From: Acanthosepion pharaonis | Taxonomy: Eukaryota > Mollusca > Cephalopoda > Sepiida > Sepiidae | DNA length: 64,000 nucleotides | Assembly: GCA_903632075.3 (NCBI GenBank) | Contig: CAHIKZ030002637.1 | Span: 62,001 to 126,000 of the forward strand | Direction: 5' to 3' | Shown: positions 20,163 through 32,659 of the stretch, in pieces | How the letters are laid out: each line of letters begins with the position of its first letter | Numbering within the stretch: position 1 is the stretch's first letter | Translations under genes and position numbers: made by a program | The notes under the pieces: model-generated | Database searches by the model: none | What the model saw: only the letters and a program-made list of their open reading frames with translations | What the model was told of the DNA's origin: nothing

Positions 20163-21640
20163 AATTATAGTTATGACTGTAAAACAAAGTTGATGTATGA
20201 ATGACTGGATTTGTACTCAATAAATGTCAGATGAACCTACTGTTGATGGTGTTTGGCATTTCATCATACAGATTAAATGCAAAACATAATGTAATTCATA
20301 TGAAAATTTAACTTTTCTTCCTGCTTTTGAATTTAAATAATCCATTGACACTTGACAATATTGATTCATATATTAGCTGAACGATCTACATACACAGTTC
20401 CAGAGGGTCCACTTCGCTGTCAATAGCTATGTGGCGACGATAACAATGTTAATATTCCAACTAGCTGACAAGAAATCTATCTTTGAATATAAATATCACC
20501 TATTTACATTTAATATTAGGATATTAATGATGTTTGGTTATATACAAGGACTGGTAATTGATAATGTGTGAGTAGCAAATCAAACACCTGTCAAAAGTCA
20601 AGACATATTCCTTGTGGAATAGCAAAAAAGTGGGGGATTTATATGCCATCAAATAGGATGCTACACTGCAGATATATTTTTGCTAGGTACCTCTACGCAT
20701 TTCTAAAAAAATCAATGACTTTTAAGTAATTTAAATGTCTTTAAATACGTAAAAAACAGAAATAATTTTACGGATTTAAATAAAGATTTTAGATATTCTT
20801 TAAAAAAAAGTGTGAAAACAAACTCACTGCCGCCTGGTGTGACACTATTTAGCTATAGTAATTGGCTAACTAATTAATCATAGAAATGAAAAAACAGAAA
20901 ATAGACCTTAAAGCGAAAAAAAAGAGCTATCTCGAAAGACAGAATGATCGATGAAAAAAAAATGATTTTAATTCTATTTACGAAAAAAAAAAGAAGGATA
21001 CTTTTCACAAAAGACTGTGAACCCGGGAAGAAGCTACGTGTGAGGTCTTGTCCTGTCGAGTTAATTTATGTCTCGCCGAGGGAAATAGAAAGAAAGGCAA
21101 ATATGGAATTATCGGCTAAAACACGTGCCGGTCATAAAAATTTCGGCTGGAGACGAATGCCGATACAGGTAGGGAGGATCAATGTTAATTATCTTTCCAA
21201 GATATCGTTTATTTTTTTTATTTTTTTTCTTGGATACAGGCGAGGAGAAGTAATGTGGCAATTATAAAATTTTGGCATTGTCTCGATATAGGTGAGAGGA
21301 TTTGTTATCATTTACTTTGCTAACAGACGCCAAGACGTAGAATAGCAATGTGGCAATTGTAAACTTTTGGCAATCCTCAAAAAATAGTGGAGAATTGAGA
21401 TTTGGCGAGATAAAAGAATTTAATTTCTTAACAAGTCAAGGATTCCATTATAAAGCTAATTTAGCGTAAAGAACCGGATGACAAATTTTGACAGTGATTA
21501 ATGAGACGGTAAGAGTGCTGGCTAAGTGATTTTTGGGTGGCCCAGGAAAAGAGAACATATGATAAAAATTTAATTAGCAGTGTTGAAATTGTAAAAATTT
21601 TTGACCGATGGGAAAGGAGAATTTTGTAAACAAAAATTCT
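20163..21640. other. No supported gene; short internal repeats
   Basis: A 107-residue plus frame (20,944-21,267) is Lys/Arg/Phe-rich without a domain. Direct repeats of AATGTGGCAATT...TTTTGGCA occur at 21,252 and 21,346. Confidence 0.4.
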
Positions 21641-21649
21641 AGATTATAA

Positions 21650-22860
21650 TTTTAAGGAGGCCAGCGAAGTCACACCCACACTGCTGAGAGAGCATTGGTC
21701 GTAAGGTAGCATGGTGATAGGCGGAGGTGAATGGATGAGAAAGGCGAAGAAGATGTTAACGCCCACTGAAAGGATTGGTATGAGATATCAATGTGAGAGG
21801 GAAAGAGCCTAAGAGGATAGCTCTCCTCCAACCTTCCCTCACGAACGACGGAGACTCCCCCCCCCACGCGAAATGGGAAGTGGTTAATTTTCCAAAAATG
21901 GGAAATAAACAATTTTCCTGTACTGACAACAAAGAGATTTCTTGTTAGAAATAGAGATTACCGAGAACCCCAGGCCGCGTCGGGCCCACACACCGGGTTT
22001 TGGTCGGTACCCATATAAACGAACGACGATGGGTCATTGAGTTGAGTTAAAGTAGAAGTTCAGCTCTGGACAGAGTCAGAGACAGTTCGAGTAGCGGGAA
22101 CCAGAGTGTTGCCTCGCAGAAGCTGACCGAGAGATTCCACAACCTCCGATTTCGCTTAAACTACTCATAGCAAGTTATATTGACGAACGAAGTTAAGTCA
22201 TCACTTAAAAAACTAAACCTGCTGACTTAGAGGACCAACTTGCTTGAAACATAGAAGTGTCACATTTCGTAGGAAACGGGCTGGGAGAAAAACACGCTCC
22301 TGTATATAGCAGCAGGATAAAGTTGAATTGTTATTTCCTAACATACTTGAACCTCTTGGGTTTTTCTTTTATTTATTTATCTTTTCTTTGCGCGTGTGCG
22401 GTGCCACCTTCAATCTGGACTCAGCCTACAATACGGCCCGACGCCTGATTGATCTTGTCTACCTAAGATCAAAGTCACAACGTGGGTAGGTTAGACTTGA
22501 GATCGAAACCGTTACTCCAGTAACCAGACGTTGCAAGTGAGCTGGGAACGATAGAGTTGGTATTGAACCGGTACAGCTGGTGAAGCCGTTAACATCGACG
22601 ACAAGAATTCGATCCTGGTGCCACATATTGGTGCCTTAACCACTGGATTCGACCCTGGACAGCTGAGTGTCATATATTGGTATCCTGACCAGGAGATTTC
22701 GCCGAGTAGCGACGACCACCGAGACACAGGCTGGTGGCAGCAACAAAGAGTCAACCCCAAAACGCCGGTAGAAGAAACCTTACAGCTTCGTGACGCGACT
22801 GGGAATTGACCACGGACCGATGGCTTAGTGTCACACTGGTTCAATTAGCTAATTTGATGC
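21650..22860 (+). mobile_element. GC-richer LTR-retroelement-like region (LTR plus leader?)
   Basis: A GC- and CpG-richer island. AATAAACAATTTTCCTGTAC near 21,904 resembles an LTR polyA region. CCATATAAACGAACGACG near 22,011 resembles a TATA region followed by a start-site segment. TGGTGCCACATATTGGTGCC at about 22,616 resembles a primer-binding site. No gag or pol follows. A 110-residue minus frame (22,844-22,512) is unrecognised. Confidence 0.3.
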
Positions 22861-24821
22861 CGAGAAAAGAAAATTAAAACACTTAAAATTCGCACCATAA
22901 ATAAAATGAAATACAAACAGCAAAACTTACCACAGGCAAGAAAATTTGAAGAAAAAATAGTTGACGAACTTTAAATGTTCATCAGCTATTTTTTTCTTTA
23001 AATAGTTTATGAAACTTTGATAAAGCAATTTTGAAATTCTAATACTATAAAAATGAATATAAAAAAGAAAACTTAGGGGGGGAGGGAAAGATTAAAAAAT
23101 AGTTACCTGATATGTTTACTCGTAATTATTTTTTGACATTTTTATTAACTATTGGGATTAAAATATTTAATTGCACCAATGTGTTTTTAACTATTTTCAT
23201 ATGAAAAAAAAAAAAAACTTAGAAAATAACCGCTAAAGGAATTATTGAAGTTTTTGAATTGATCGTTAATTTACCTTTACTTTTTTTTTATTCCTTTTCA
23301 CTACTAATGCCATAAAACATTTGCGACACCTGGAACCTTCAAATTTAAAAAAAAATACTTACTGACTCAATTAAAATAGAGTATTCATATACCATCAAAT
23401 AGGAAACTACAAATATATGTTTCCTCGACACTTCCATTCATTTGTATCAAAAAGGATTTTATTACTGTTTTTTTTATCCCTTTTTGCGACTAATGTCATA
23501 AAACATTTGCGACACCTTCAAATTTAACATTATTATGACAACAGAACTTTAATAAACAGCCAAAAATACTATAAGTCAGAAATTTCAATAGCGTCTGGTG
23601 GCCCTGAAAGAGCTGTTATTTTTTTGTCATGGGACATAATTCAGGTTATTATTTTTGATCTTCCGTAGAATAAAAGATTAAACAGTTTTAATATTTAAAA
23701 AAAATAAAATAAAATTACCCGAAAATGGCATTAAACTTTACATTTTTCTATTTTTCAAACACATTTTTATTTTATATCAAGTTTATCAGCAACGACTAAG
23801 AAAGAGAAAAGACAAAAAAAACACTTCCGCAAAACTTTAAAATAAAAAAGAGATTTCATATACAGTCCTTTCATTAATGAATAAATCTTGAAAATTTCAA
23901 TTAAATTGGATAATTCCCTGAATTTTGGTAAATTCTTAAAACAGAAAATATCTTTTTTTTTCCCCCCACATATTGAGAGTGCGCATGATTTTGGAGAAAC
24001 CTAATTTTTGCCATAATTTATATATCGTGATAGGTCAGGGGAGAGTATGTCGGTAAATAATGTTATTTTTTATATTTAAATATTGGAATTATTTACTTCG
24101 TCAATCAAACTGAAACCTGTTGTTGTCTACGTCAAATCTGCACCAGCTGCCAATGTGTCCAGTAAAATATTTCTACTCAAGATGGTGTAAATACAACAGT
24201 AAGCACACAACAACCAACTGCTATCCTCACACTTACATAGACTCACAGCGTTTGTATGACTTTCTTTTACTGACAATGATTTTGTAGCATCTGTTAAAAA
24301 TAATTATTTCAACTGTTATTGAAACCACAACATTTGTCTTCTCGTTCTTTTGTTCATGTATTATTTGAGTTGGATTTAAACCTTTCGTTTTCACTCATTT
24401 ATCACAAGGCTATATTTATATTGAAGGAAGACAATTTATTAGCAATTTAGAATTAGGTAATTGTCAGCGTCGCCACAGAAACCTTGACAAGAAGTTTTGT
24501 ATAGCAGATAAGGGCAGTGAACATAGAGACTGTGCTAGAGGTAATTTCACCCAATACTGTAAGATTCTAGGAAACCAAAAATTAACCTAAAAAACATTCA
24601 TAATCAATTTAGTATAGGAGGTAAGTACATTGAACATAGAATAAGCAGTACTGTGACAGTTTTGTCAAACACTACAAGAACCTACAAAGCCAAAACTTTG
24701 ACTTAAAAAGTTGAGTCTTTTATGGAAGTTGGCACACAATGTTGGTTTTTACATTCAAACAAAATGATTGAACACTGAGCGAACGTTATTTTCAAAGGTT
24801 TCTTTTCTTACCAGAAAAAAT

Positions 24822-24825
<4 letters not shown>
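22861..24825. other. AT-rich stretch with a short direct repeat
   Basis: About 70 bases are repeated at 23,275-23,345 and 23,462-23,532 (CATAAAACATTTGCGACACC shared). ATACCATCAAATAGGA near 23,390 echoes ATGCCATCAAATAGGA at about 20,643. No coding signal. Confidence 0.5.

Positions 24826-24827
<2 letters not shown>

Positions 24828-24855
<28 letters not shown>
24828..24855. repeat. (GA)n microsatellite
   Basis: About 14 uninterrupted GA units. Confidence 0.95.
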
Positions 24856-24861
<6 letters not shown>

Positions 24862-24879
24862 TTAGCAAGCAATTATCCT

Positions 24880-25100
24880 GTTTACTTCTTGGGTGGTTAG
24901 AGGCATGGCCAGCCTGTCCTGCTTTCTGGTGAAAGTTCGACATCAGAGCCCTCTTTTCCTGTGTTTATATTGAGGTCGGCAAGTGGTCGGGAATTGTGGT
25001 GAGTGACTGGAATTGTTCTTCGCTTTGATACAGGGTCTTTGATCTTTTGTTTTGCTTATTAAAGTATCTGGTTTCAGAAACGGAGTTAGATGATTGGCTT
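24880..25100. other. Less AT-rich unexplained block
   Basis: A block around GGTCGGCAAGTGGTCGGGAA with fewer A/T runs than its flanks. It could be an LTR fragment or an untranslated exon; no frame, boundary or splice site settles it. Confidence 0.2.
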
Positions 25101-27360
25101 ATCCTTAAAAATGCTTATCCTTAGTAATGTTAATGGAGTGTTAAGGAGATGATGAGTAGGTGATGCTTTTCAGGGGATTTAAGAATTTTTTTTATTTATT
25201 TTATTTATTAAAATTAACCTACTACTATATATTCATAAATAGCCTCATCCGATCCAAATTTCATACGAATGTCCTGCATAGCAACCAACTATTAATACAT
25301 TTTAGATAATATTAGTGGATTAATTATATTCCAGTAACTCTTATCGCCCTTTCTGGTATTGATGGGAGTTTCCTTCCTGCACTTTTGTTTGATGTAGTGT
25401 CGAACATCAACATTTTGACTGTCATTGTTTTCTAATTAATAATGTGATATCCATTTTATCTGTTGCTGCTGTTAAAAGACCTTGAGTGATGTCGCTTCTG
25501 TTTTCTAGTATAGTTCTTTGTCTGGTAACGGAAAGGTTTTTTAAATTTCAACCGAAAGTAGCACTGGCTGTTTGATTAACAAATACCGAATGCATCAATA
25601 TAATTAATCCACTAATACTACCTAAAACGTATTAATAAAAACATATTTACTGAATTATTATTCTATATTATTTCACTTTCAAAATGAAAAGTGTCAATCA
25701 AAATGGTAAAAAACAATCAGTTTTTTTTTTAATTGGACTGTATCAACATATTTAAGAAAGAAAAAAAAAACAACAAAAATATATTCCCGATTAATTATTG
25801 TGAAGGGACAAAAATACCGGAAGTTTGAATAAAATGAACAAAAGGTGGATTTAGACTTCAATATGTGACTTGCCACTGTTTTCTGGAGGTGGGAAATTGT
25901 CCACCTGAAACAAGAGATAAACTCACTAACGGGAAAGGGGGTAGGGAGAACAAAATAGTTGGGAGGAAAATAATAAACAAGTTAATCTTAACAAGACAAA
26001 AAATAAATAAATGAAATGAAAAATGAGAATCCTTCAGAGGATTAAAAATAAAGACTGGACCGGATGCTACAATCTAACCCAGCTAAGAGTAACAAGCTTA
26101 ACCTAACACTTCAGAACTAAGGAATTTTTTCATAATATAGTAGTGTCCATTATATATTTTATTCATAAAAGAAATTAAAAGCTTTTCTAATTAAATAATA
26201 TCTTAGTTTTATTGCATTTTATGATTCGGAGCCAATATTCTGTAACTTGAGGGTTCAGTTTGACAAAAAAAAAAAATTGTTCATTTACATTCTCCAAGAA
26301 TTTCTAGAAAATCATAAAAAATAAATAAATGGATGTAACGAAAAAAAAAAAAAATTACCATGATTTTCTAAAAAAACAATCATTTCAAAAATAATTTCAT
26401 TCATTTGTGAATGTCCTGAACGTTTCATTAAAATCTATTTTCTGATTATTGCAAGAATTTCCAAATCAAAATGTTTTTCACTGTAAAAAGACACAAATTT
26501 CCTATACTAATTTACACTTTTGAAGCTAGAAAAACAAGTTTTGAAAGTTCTAAAAAGGATAAAAAAAAAAAAAAAAAATTTTGGCATAAAAAATCCTTTG
26601 GCCTTTCCTCTTAATAATAACACAAATATTATGACAATGAAAAATTGTTTTTATTAAGTTTTGGACATCTTTTCTTCATGCATGGTCATTTTTTAGTGAA
26701 TCTTTGGTGTTACACACACACACACACACACACACACATCTCCAATCCAATCTGCTCTCACCATTACCCTTGTACCAGATGAAGATAAGTTTCACATATG
26801 CTTCTCTCTCTGACCTCTGCTCTTGTGCCATATGAAATAAGTTTTGGACACACACACATTTATATATATATGAGAGGGGATACTAAAAATTTCTCCAACC
26901 AAGAAGGGATCCTTTATTGACACAGTTTTATTTGGTTCACAAATATATCTTTTTAGAAAATTTTGGGCATTGTTATTTTAATGCTCCCCAACATTATTTT
27001 ATATCTCAGATTACACCCGGTTTTAATTTTTCAATAGTGTGGTGTTTGTCTTGTTCTTCATTGTAAAATGGACAAGGTTTTTTCAAACATTTTTATAAAT
27101 TCATGAATAAAAAATTGTTAGTTATTTCTTTATAATATAGTAGGTACCTCCAAGGATTCACTAAAAAATCAGCTGACATGATGAAAAAAATGTCCCAAAC
27201 TTTCAGGACTTTCAGAAATGAATGAAATTATTTTTTTAAATATTTCTTTATGTTTTTTTTTTTTTTTAAACTTTGTAAAAAATAATTTTTTTTTTTTTGC
27301 ATCTGTAAACCCCTCTCATTTAATTTGATGTGATTTTGCAAAATATGCTGGCATCTTGGC
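25100..27360. other. AT-rich DNA with simple repeats
   Basis: Poly-A/T tracts, (CA)n at about 26,713-26,739 and a short (TA)n near 26,863. No gene supported. Confidence 0.5.
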
Positions 27361-27364
27361 TTCA

Positions 27365-27605
27365 ATCATTTTACACCAGGAAGGAGGGCTTGGAAAATCT
27401 GATACTCAGAGGACAGCAAGGGGAACAGAGGAAAACAAAGCATAACATACTTAATGAGCTTGAGTAAAATGAATGGCAGAACAGGGTTTAGAAGAAATAA
27501 TGAAAAGACAGAATTTACTTAGTGTCCCAAAGGATAGGAAATTGTAGAGAGCCATGACTGAATACATCATGAGGTAGGGGCATGGAATATAAAGAAGAAT
27601 GTTTA
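27365..27605 (+). mobile_element. LINE 3' tail relic (WTEHVSN family)
   Basis: Begins with codons for KEGLENLILRGQQGEQRK-like sequence, followed by a segment like MTEYIMRxGHGI, matching the end of the 57.1-kb copy. Frameshifted and 5'-truncated. Confidence 0.75.
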
Positions 27606-27849
27606 TATTAGTTATAAGGACACACGCTATTTTTAGTGGCTACATATGTTAAACTTTTCCAGCTGCATTATATCTTTGCTGACACAAATTCCCTTTGTGG
27701 ATATGATGACGAAAAAGAAGACAGCCTAAATAAAAGTAATTATTGAGTTATTGGATTACTTTGTTAAATAGACAGTATCTTTGCATCAAAACTTTCTAAC
27801 AAAGAAAGATTAAATCCTTTTACAAGAGTTTCAATTATGACACAAAATA

Positions 27850-28500
27850 ACTGAATCAAAGCTGTCCATGCAACATACAGTAAGCTATTCAAAAGAGTCT
27901 TCAGCAATCCTGGGTTAAAACAAAGCACCAAGCTCATGGTCTACCTAGCTGTTGTAATCTCGACTACTGTATACCTGTAAGACCTGGGTACTCTACAGAA
28001 GTGACATCCACAAATTTGAAAGATTCCATCAAATGAAACTTTGTCAAATCCTGCAGAACATGTATCAGCACTGGATCACAAACAATGAAGTTCTCCTGTG
28101 TGCAAAGATGGAGAGCCTAGAAACCATCCTGACTCACCTCCAACCTTGACCTGCCTACCCAAACAAATTCTCTTCTTGGAGCTCGCATCTGGCAAGAGAC
28201 CATGTGGAGCCCCCACCTTGTCAATTTAAGGATCAGCTCAAAAACACCTTGCTGAAGACAGAAATTGATCGGGTCAATTGGGAGACGGAAGCTGCAGAAA
28301 GAACGGATTGGAGAAGAGCAGTCCATGAAAAAACAACATCCTTTGAAAACACCAGAAGAGAAATAGAAAAGACGAAGAGAACCCAAAGAATAAACCAGAA
28401 CACCCCGTCCCCTAAATCCTCATAACCTACCGCACGGTGGCTGGGGACATTTCTTCAGATCACACATAAGACTTATTTTGCACAGAAGGAAATGTCGATG
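27850..28500 (+). mobile_element. LINE RT C-terminal relic with zinc-finger end (second clade)
   Basis: Reads IKAVHATYSKLFKRVFSNPG, later LVYLAVVIS/TTVYL, PKQILFLELASGKRPCGAP, then QFKDQLKNTLLKTEIDRVNW and TEAAERTDWRRAVHEKT. This is the C-terminus of another metazoan LINE (PKQxxxGELxxGKRxxGAPxxRFKDxLK pattern) with a degraded C2H2 end near 28,440-28,495. Multiple frameshifts. Confidence 0.8.
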
Positions 28501-28584
28501 AGTACACCAATACTCAGCAACGAGTTCTGTCAACAATGACAAAATGACATATCTGCAATTGATAAAGTAATTCTTCTATGTTCC

Positions 28585-29215
28585 ATGTCATTTCATGGCT
28601 CTCCACAACTTCCTGTTCTACCAGTCATTTGCACAAGTTTGTGATGTAGATTATTTGCTGTTTTCTTCTGTCACACTTGCTTTCAATGTCGTGAGTTTCA
28701 AATTCCCCAAGCCCTCTTTCTTTATTATGCGTTCTAGGAATTTCAATTCTCTTTCGGATTCTAAGTGTCCTTTTTGCTTACATTTTCTTCAGAACTTTGT
28801 CATTATTCACATATTCACTCCATGGTATTTTCAGCATCTTTTTGTCAAATGACATTTATGTTGCTTCAAGTCTTTTCTTAATCTGAGAAGATTGTCCAGC
28901 ATTCACTGCCATATAGGAGGATTGATATTGCATAACAGCTTTTTGAGAGGTATATTTCCAATGTGATTTCGGATTTCATCATCACATTTTTCAGCCTATT
29001 AAAACACGACCTGGGTATTTAAAATTTTTGAACTTGCTTGATTCTGACATCTCTAATATGTAGTTCACATTTTGCGTTGCCCCTTCTGCTGGCAGCCGTA
29101 TATTCTGTCTTCTTTTGATGTTCAGTCCTTTCTGCTCACTTTCTTTTACTACCTTATGTAGCTTCTTTTCTGTGCCTACTATTGAGATAGTATAATATGC
29201 ATATCTGATGTTGTT
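28585..29215 (-). mobile_element. LINE RT C-terminal relic (WTEHVSN family), minus strand
   Basis: The reverse complement encodes EYVNNDKVLKKM, KRTLRIRKRIEIPRT and upstream CWTIFSD-like segments. It extends further 5' than most copies, to about 29,210 (GTEKKLHKVVKESEQKGLN-like). Heavily frameshifted. Confidence 0.75.
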
Positions 29216-29409
29216 AAGATAACTTAATAGTTAATATAATTTGGATTAAAACTAAAAGTGTTCTGTTTATTTCTGTATATATGAAACTGCTGACTGTGTT
29301 GCATGCACGGCTCTTTATTACAATAACAGATTACTGAATACAGAAGAAATGAAAGATTTTTTTTTAAGATGGTGCTTTCATTCATTGCTGTGCACATAAG
29401 CATGACTTG

Positions 29410-30055
29410 GTTTTAAATGTTGAAAAGGAAACTAACATACTTACAATCAGAAAGAAACAGTTGAATGAGGATAGGGGGTTTGGTGAATCTAATACTCATG
29501 GGATATCAGGGCTGAGCACACTCATCTGTCAGGCAAATTTGTGTTTGTTCAATATCAGAGTCTGCCTGTAGTTTATACTGCAACACAGCTGAGTAGATAT
29601 TTGTTAGAGTTTTTGTTAGTGAACACATCATCTAACTTGAAGAGGGCCAGTATGTTCAAATACTCGGTCATGATGGCTTGCAATTTTGTGCTAGGACAGC
29701 CATCTACTATCTACCCAGATTGACTCATAAGGCTAGAGTCAACCCATGGTATGGTTCTCAGGCACTTTCCCCAGGGCAAATGCATCAAGGTCACCTTCTA
29801 GACAAATCAGCTATGGTGAGATTCAAAACTAGGTCTTTCCATTGGAAAGCAAACATTCTAACCAATATGTCCACATAGGACATATTGTAGGTAAAAGGGA
29901 GCAGCAAGTAACATAATGAGCTCGTGTAAGTGAATGGCAGAATATGAATAGTAGGGATAGTAAGGAGATAAATATTGCTTAGTGCTTGTACTACTAGGAA
30001 ATCGTGGAGAGTCATAATTGTTCAAGTCCTGAAAGGATGGTACTTAAAAGAAGTT
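29410..30055 (+). mobile_element. LINE relic interrupted by a SINE (WTEHVSN family)
   Basis: 29,410-29,515 encodes the IRKKQLNEDRGFGESNTHG-like segment and 29,880-30,055 resumes with the tail (NEENKKGAASNIMSSCKWM-like, then WRVIIVQVLKG). The gap is filled by a SINE, so the LINE was there first. Confidence 0.7.
29516..29880 (-). mobile_element. tRNA-derived SINE, minus strand, nested in a LINE
   Basis: The reverse complement starts ATGTGGACATATTGGTTAGAATG, continues TTTGCTTTCCAATGGAAAGAC and TTTTGAATCTCACCATAGCT. These are the box A and box B regions shared with copies at 45.5, 46.4, 49.7 and 56.5 kb. Confidence 0.7.
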
Positions 30056-30099
30056 GGGGTGAATAGAAAACAAATCAAAAACTTTGTCAATGGTGTATA

Positions 30100-30490
30100 T
30101 TTAATTCATGTCGATCTCAGATTTTACAGAAGGATGCTGATAATACCATGGACCGAACATGTGAGCAACAATAAAGTTTTAGAGAAAATGGAAACAAAAA
30201 GGACATTTATATTTAATATCAGGAAGTTACAGTTGAAATTTCTAAGGCACATGATGAGGAAAGTGGGCTTGGAAAATTTGATACTCACAGGACATTAAAA
30301 GCAAGAAGGACAGAGGAAAATAACACATAATCTACCTAGCATGCTTGAGTAAATGGATGATGGAGCAAGGTTTGGGAAAAATAATAAAAAAACAAAATTT
30401 ATTAAGAGCTATAAAAAACAGGAAATTGTGGAGAACCATGATCGCCAACATCCAGGAGGTACATGGCATATAGAACAAGATGCATCTCAG
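30100..30490 (+). mobile_element. LINE RT C-terminal relic (WTEHVSN family)
   Basis: Encodes FYRRMLIIPWTEHVSNNKVL, then EKMETKRTFIFNIRKLQLKF and MMRKVGLENLILTGH. Frame breaks follow at about 30,298, then the 3' tail to CACCTCCAGGAGGTACATGG-like sequence. Confidence 0.85.
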
Positions 30491-30524
30491 AGGAAAGAAA
30501 CATGTTAGGGATTTTTTTTTTTTT

Positions 30525-30877
30525 TTTTACTAATGTTCCTCTGATACAAGGCCCAAGAGCCACTCAAGGTAGAGGGTTACTGTGTGATGTTGTAAAAGTG
30601 TAAGAAAGAGTAAGAAGGGAAGTTGTTGGGGCTATGCAAGAAAGATAAGGGCTAACTTTAGACTTGTGCGGTCAAGATTTAATTTGTGTATAACATTTCA
30701 GAGTTTAGTCAGAGACATTTAAAGTACAGTGTGCAAGTAGACTTTAGAAGGAACTAGAAACACAATCATAAACAAGAAACAAAGAATACACCTCTACTCC
30801 TGTTCAAAAGCCTGGGGAGGTGTGTGTTCCAGACAATAGGCAAACCCATCTACTCCTATTTTAAATGGAAAACCACT
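30525..30877. repeat. Interspersed repeat (CAAGGCCCAAGAGCC family)
   Basis: Shares ACAAGGCCCAAGAGCCACTC with about 59,378, and GACTTTAGAAGGAACTAGAAA and CTACTCCTGTTCAAAAG with 44,370-44,440. It separates two pieces of LINE tail, so it may have inserted into one. Confidence 0.6.
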
Positions 30878-30965
30878 GATAAGAGCTAAAAAGGAATAGG
30901 AAGTTGTGGAGAGTCATGTTAATCCATGTCCCAAAGGAACATGGCCCATAAAAAACGATGATGTT
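30878..30965 (+). mobile_element. LINE 3' terminus fragment (WTEHVSN family)
   Basis: GGAAGTTGTGGAGAGTCATG then CCCAAAGGAACATGGCCCAT is the family's final block. Confidence 0.65.
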
Positions 30966-31184
30966 GTGATAGTATTTTTTTTACATTCATGCAGTTTTGG
31001 TAAATTTACATCATTGAATACAAAACAGAATGTCTTTAGGGATTTTAATATCAATTTTCCATCCTCGTACAATAGTATAAATTTAGAACTGTATCAACCA
31101 AATGTATTGACAAATTTTTCTTTTAAATAAAGTGCATGTTGGCAAGACAGCAGTCACAGTTCAAAGTTAGTGTCTCAGAAAAAG

Positions 31185-31335
31185 AAATTAGTGAATCGTT
31201 TGAATTCTGGCCAAGTTTATTATGTTCAGCCTGCACAAATACCCTTGGGAAATGTATGAATCTATCTCTTCATCTCAGCTAAGTGTTAATATCACTATTT
31301 TACCCATAACTTGTGCGGTGGGAAGAGAAGACTCA
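31185..31335 (+). repeat. 5S-SINE body fragment
   Basis: CAAATACCCTTGGGAAATGTATGAAT and the following CTCAGCTAAG...TAA match the region after the 5S-like head at 58.9 kb. No 5S head remains here. Confidence 0.5.
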
Positions 31336-31511
31336 GGTTCATAACTTTCCTAATGGCATCAATATTATATGAATGCAACAGTCTCAGCTGGAATTGAAAC
31401 TGGCCTGCTGGTTCCATTTTCTGCACAAATAATCATTCCATTACTCACACAATCAGTAAAAAATACTAATATATATGTACAAATACTGATGAATGAACAC
31501 ATTTCAATGAA

Positions 31512-31517
31512 TTTATT
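31512..31517 (-). promoter_or_regulatory. Possible polyA signal of the FASTK-type gene
   Basis: AATAAA on the minus strand lies about 9 bases past the stop codon at 31,526-31,528. That would make a very short 3' UTR, so a signal further downstream is equally possible. Confidence 0.2.
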
Positions 31518-31525
31518 CATAACCT

Positions 31526-31645
31526 TCATTGATTCTGGATGCCACAATTTATGTTGAGTTTTTGAATAACTTTCTGCAAAACCCATTCCTTCCTTTTTTC
31601 TGAACAAATCTCATTTTTCAACTCTGCAATGTCTTCAGGCATGAA
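31526..31645 (-). CDS. FASTK/FASTKD-family protein, terminal exon (second half of RAP domain)
   Basis: On the minus strand a strong acceptor (CATCTTATTTTGCAG) precedes 39 codons and a TGA stop. They read FMPEDIAELKNEICSEKRKE, then WVLQKVIQKLNINCGIQNQ. Joined in phase 0 to the exon at 47,568-47,685 this completes a RAP domain, the C-terminal nuclease-like fold of FASTK-family proteins that handle mitochondrial RNA. The segment supplies the last beta strand and the helix ending in the conserved (K/R)...L motif. The usual aromatic EW position after GYxV is replaced by MPEDIAEL, which is unusual. Which FASTK member it is cannot be decided from 79 residues. The identification rests on the joined sequence and is an inference from family knowledge. 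Confidence 0.75.
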   Translation of the reverse strand, partial: FMPEDIAELKNEICSEKRKEWVLQKVIQKLNINCGIQNQ

Positions 31646-31699
31646 CTGCAAAATAAGATGAAAAAAAACATGAAACAGAAGATTACAAAACATTTCACA

Positions 31700-32655
31700 T
31701 GTAAGCAAAGGAAGTCAACACATAAATATTTATTCATTAACAAAATGGGTTGGTAATTCAACAAAATAAGCATTAGGCTAATACAAAACTTCTCAATGTC
31801 TTTGCATTTTTCCTAAGATCAAAGTACTGTTTCTTGGTCTTCTGCTTAAGATCAGATTGTTGCTCAATAGTATTCAAGCTACATGCTTGTGCATTCTTCC
31901 CAGGTACAAAATGTTTCTCCCTTGTCCTCTACTTAGCACCAAATTGTTCATCAGCTGTATCCAAGCTAGAATCATACTCATCCACACTAACTAGACATAA
32001 AGTACCTCTACTCATGAACAAATTGTGTGTCAGGTATCACATCTGTGCATTTTGGGTCACAGAGATCAATCCTTAATGACAGAGCTTTGTGAATACAAAC
32101 AACAGATATAATCCATAAAATGGTTCTAGATGACAGCTGTTGACAGTTAAGAGGCAGACTTGAAAACTGCTGCATTGATTATCTTGACATAATAATATAC
32201 AGAAAGTTAAGCAGGTTCTATGCAAATGTATTTTCAATATGATCCAAATTCTTTACATAAAGAATTGAATGCTCAAAACACCCAAAAGATGTTTTTATGT
32301 TTCTCAAAAACTATCAATAGCTCTTTTTATGACCAATTTTTATTCATATCTTTCAGATATCTTCAGATATATACACTGTAAAATGGTACATTCCCATCCT
32401 TGTAAATTCTGTAATATTATAAGGCATGAACCCCTATTCAAAAGACTTCTTTTTGCTATCTGTATATCAATTGAGATTCATTTTGAAATGCTCCTTGTAG
32501 TGAAATCTTTAGTTTTACTACTGAGAATTGTACCTCTAAAGTTTCTTCTTAGGTGAAAGCCAACATCAAGGCTTTTTGTATCTTCTTGCAAATTTCCTGT
32601 TCAGTCGCTATAGATCACAGGATTTATTTTTTTCCAACTATACCAACAAGAAACC
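31700..32655. other. Intronic DNA without recognised elements
   Basis: Open frames at 31,834-32,076 and 32,269-32,556 show no domain. I see no repeat family here. Confidence 0.4.
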
Positions 32656-32659
32656 TCTT

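Noticed and set aside
28117..28386. 89-residue minus-strand frame
   Set aside because: Antisense shadow of the LINE C-terminal relic at 27,850-28,500.
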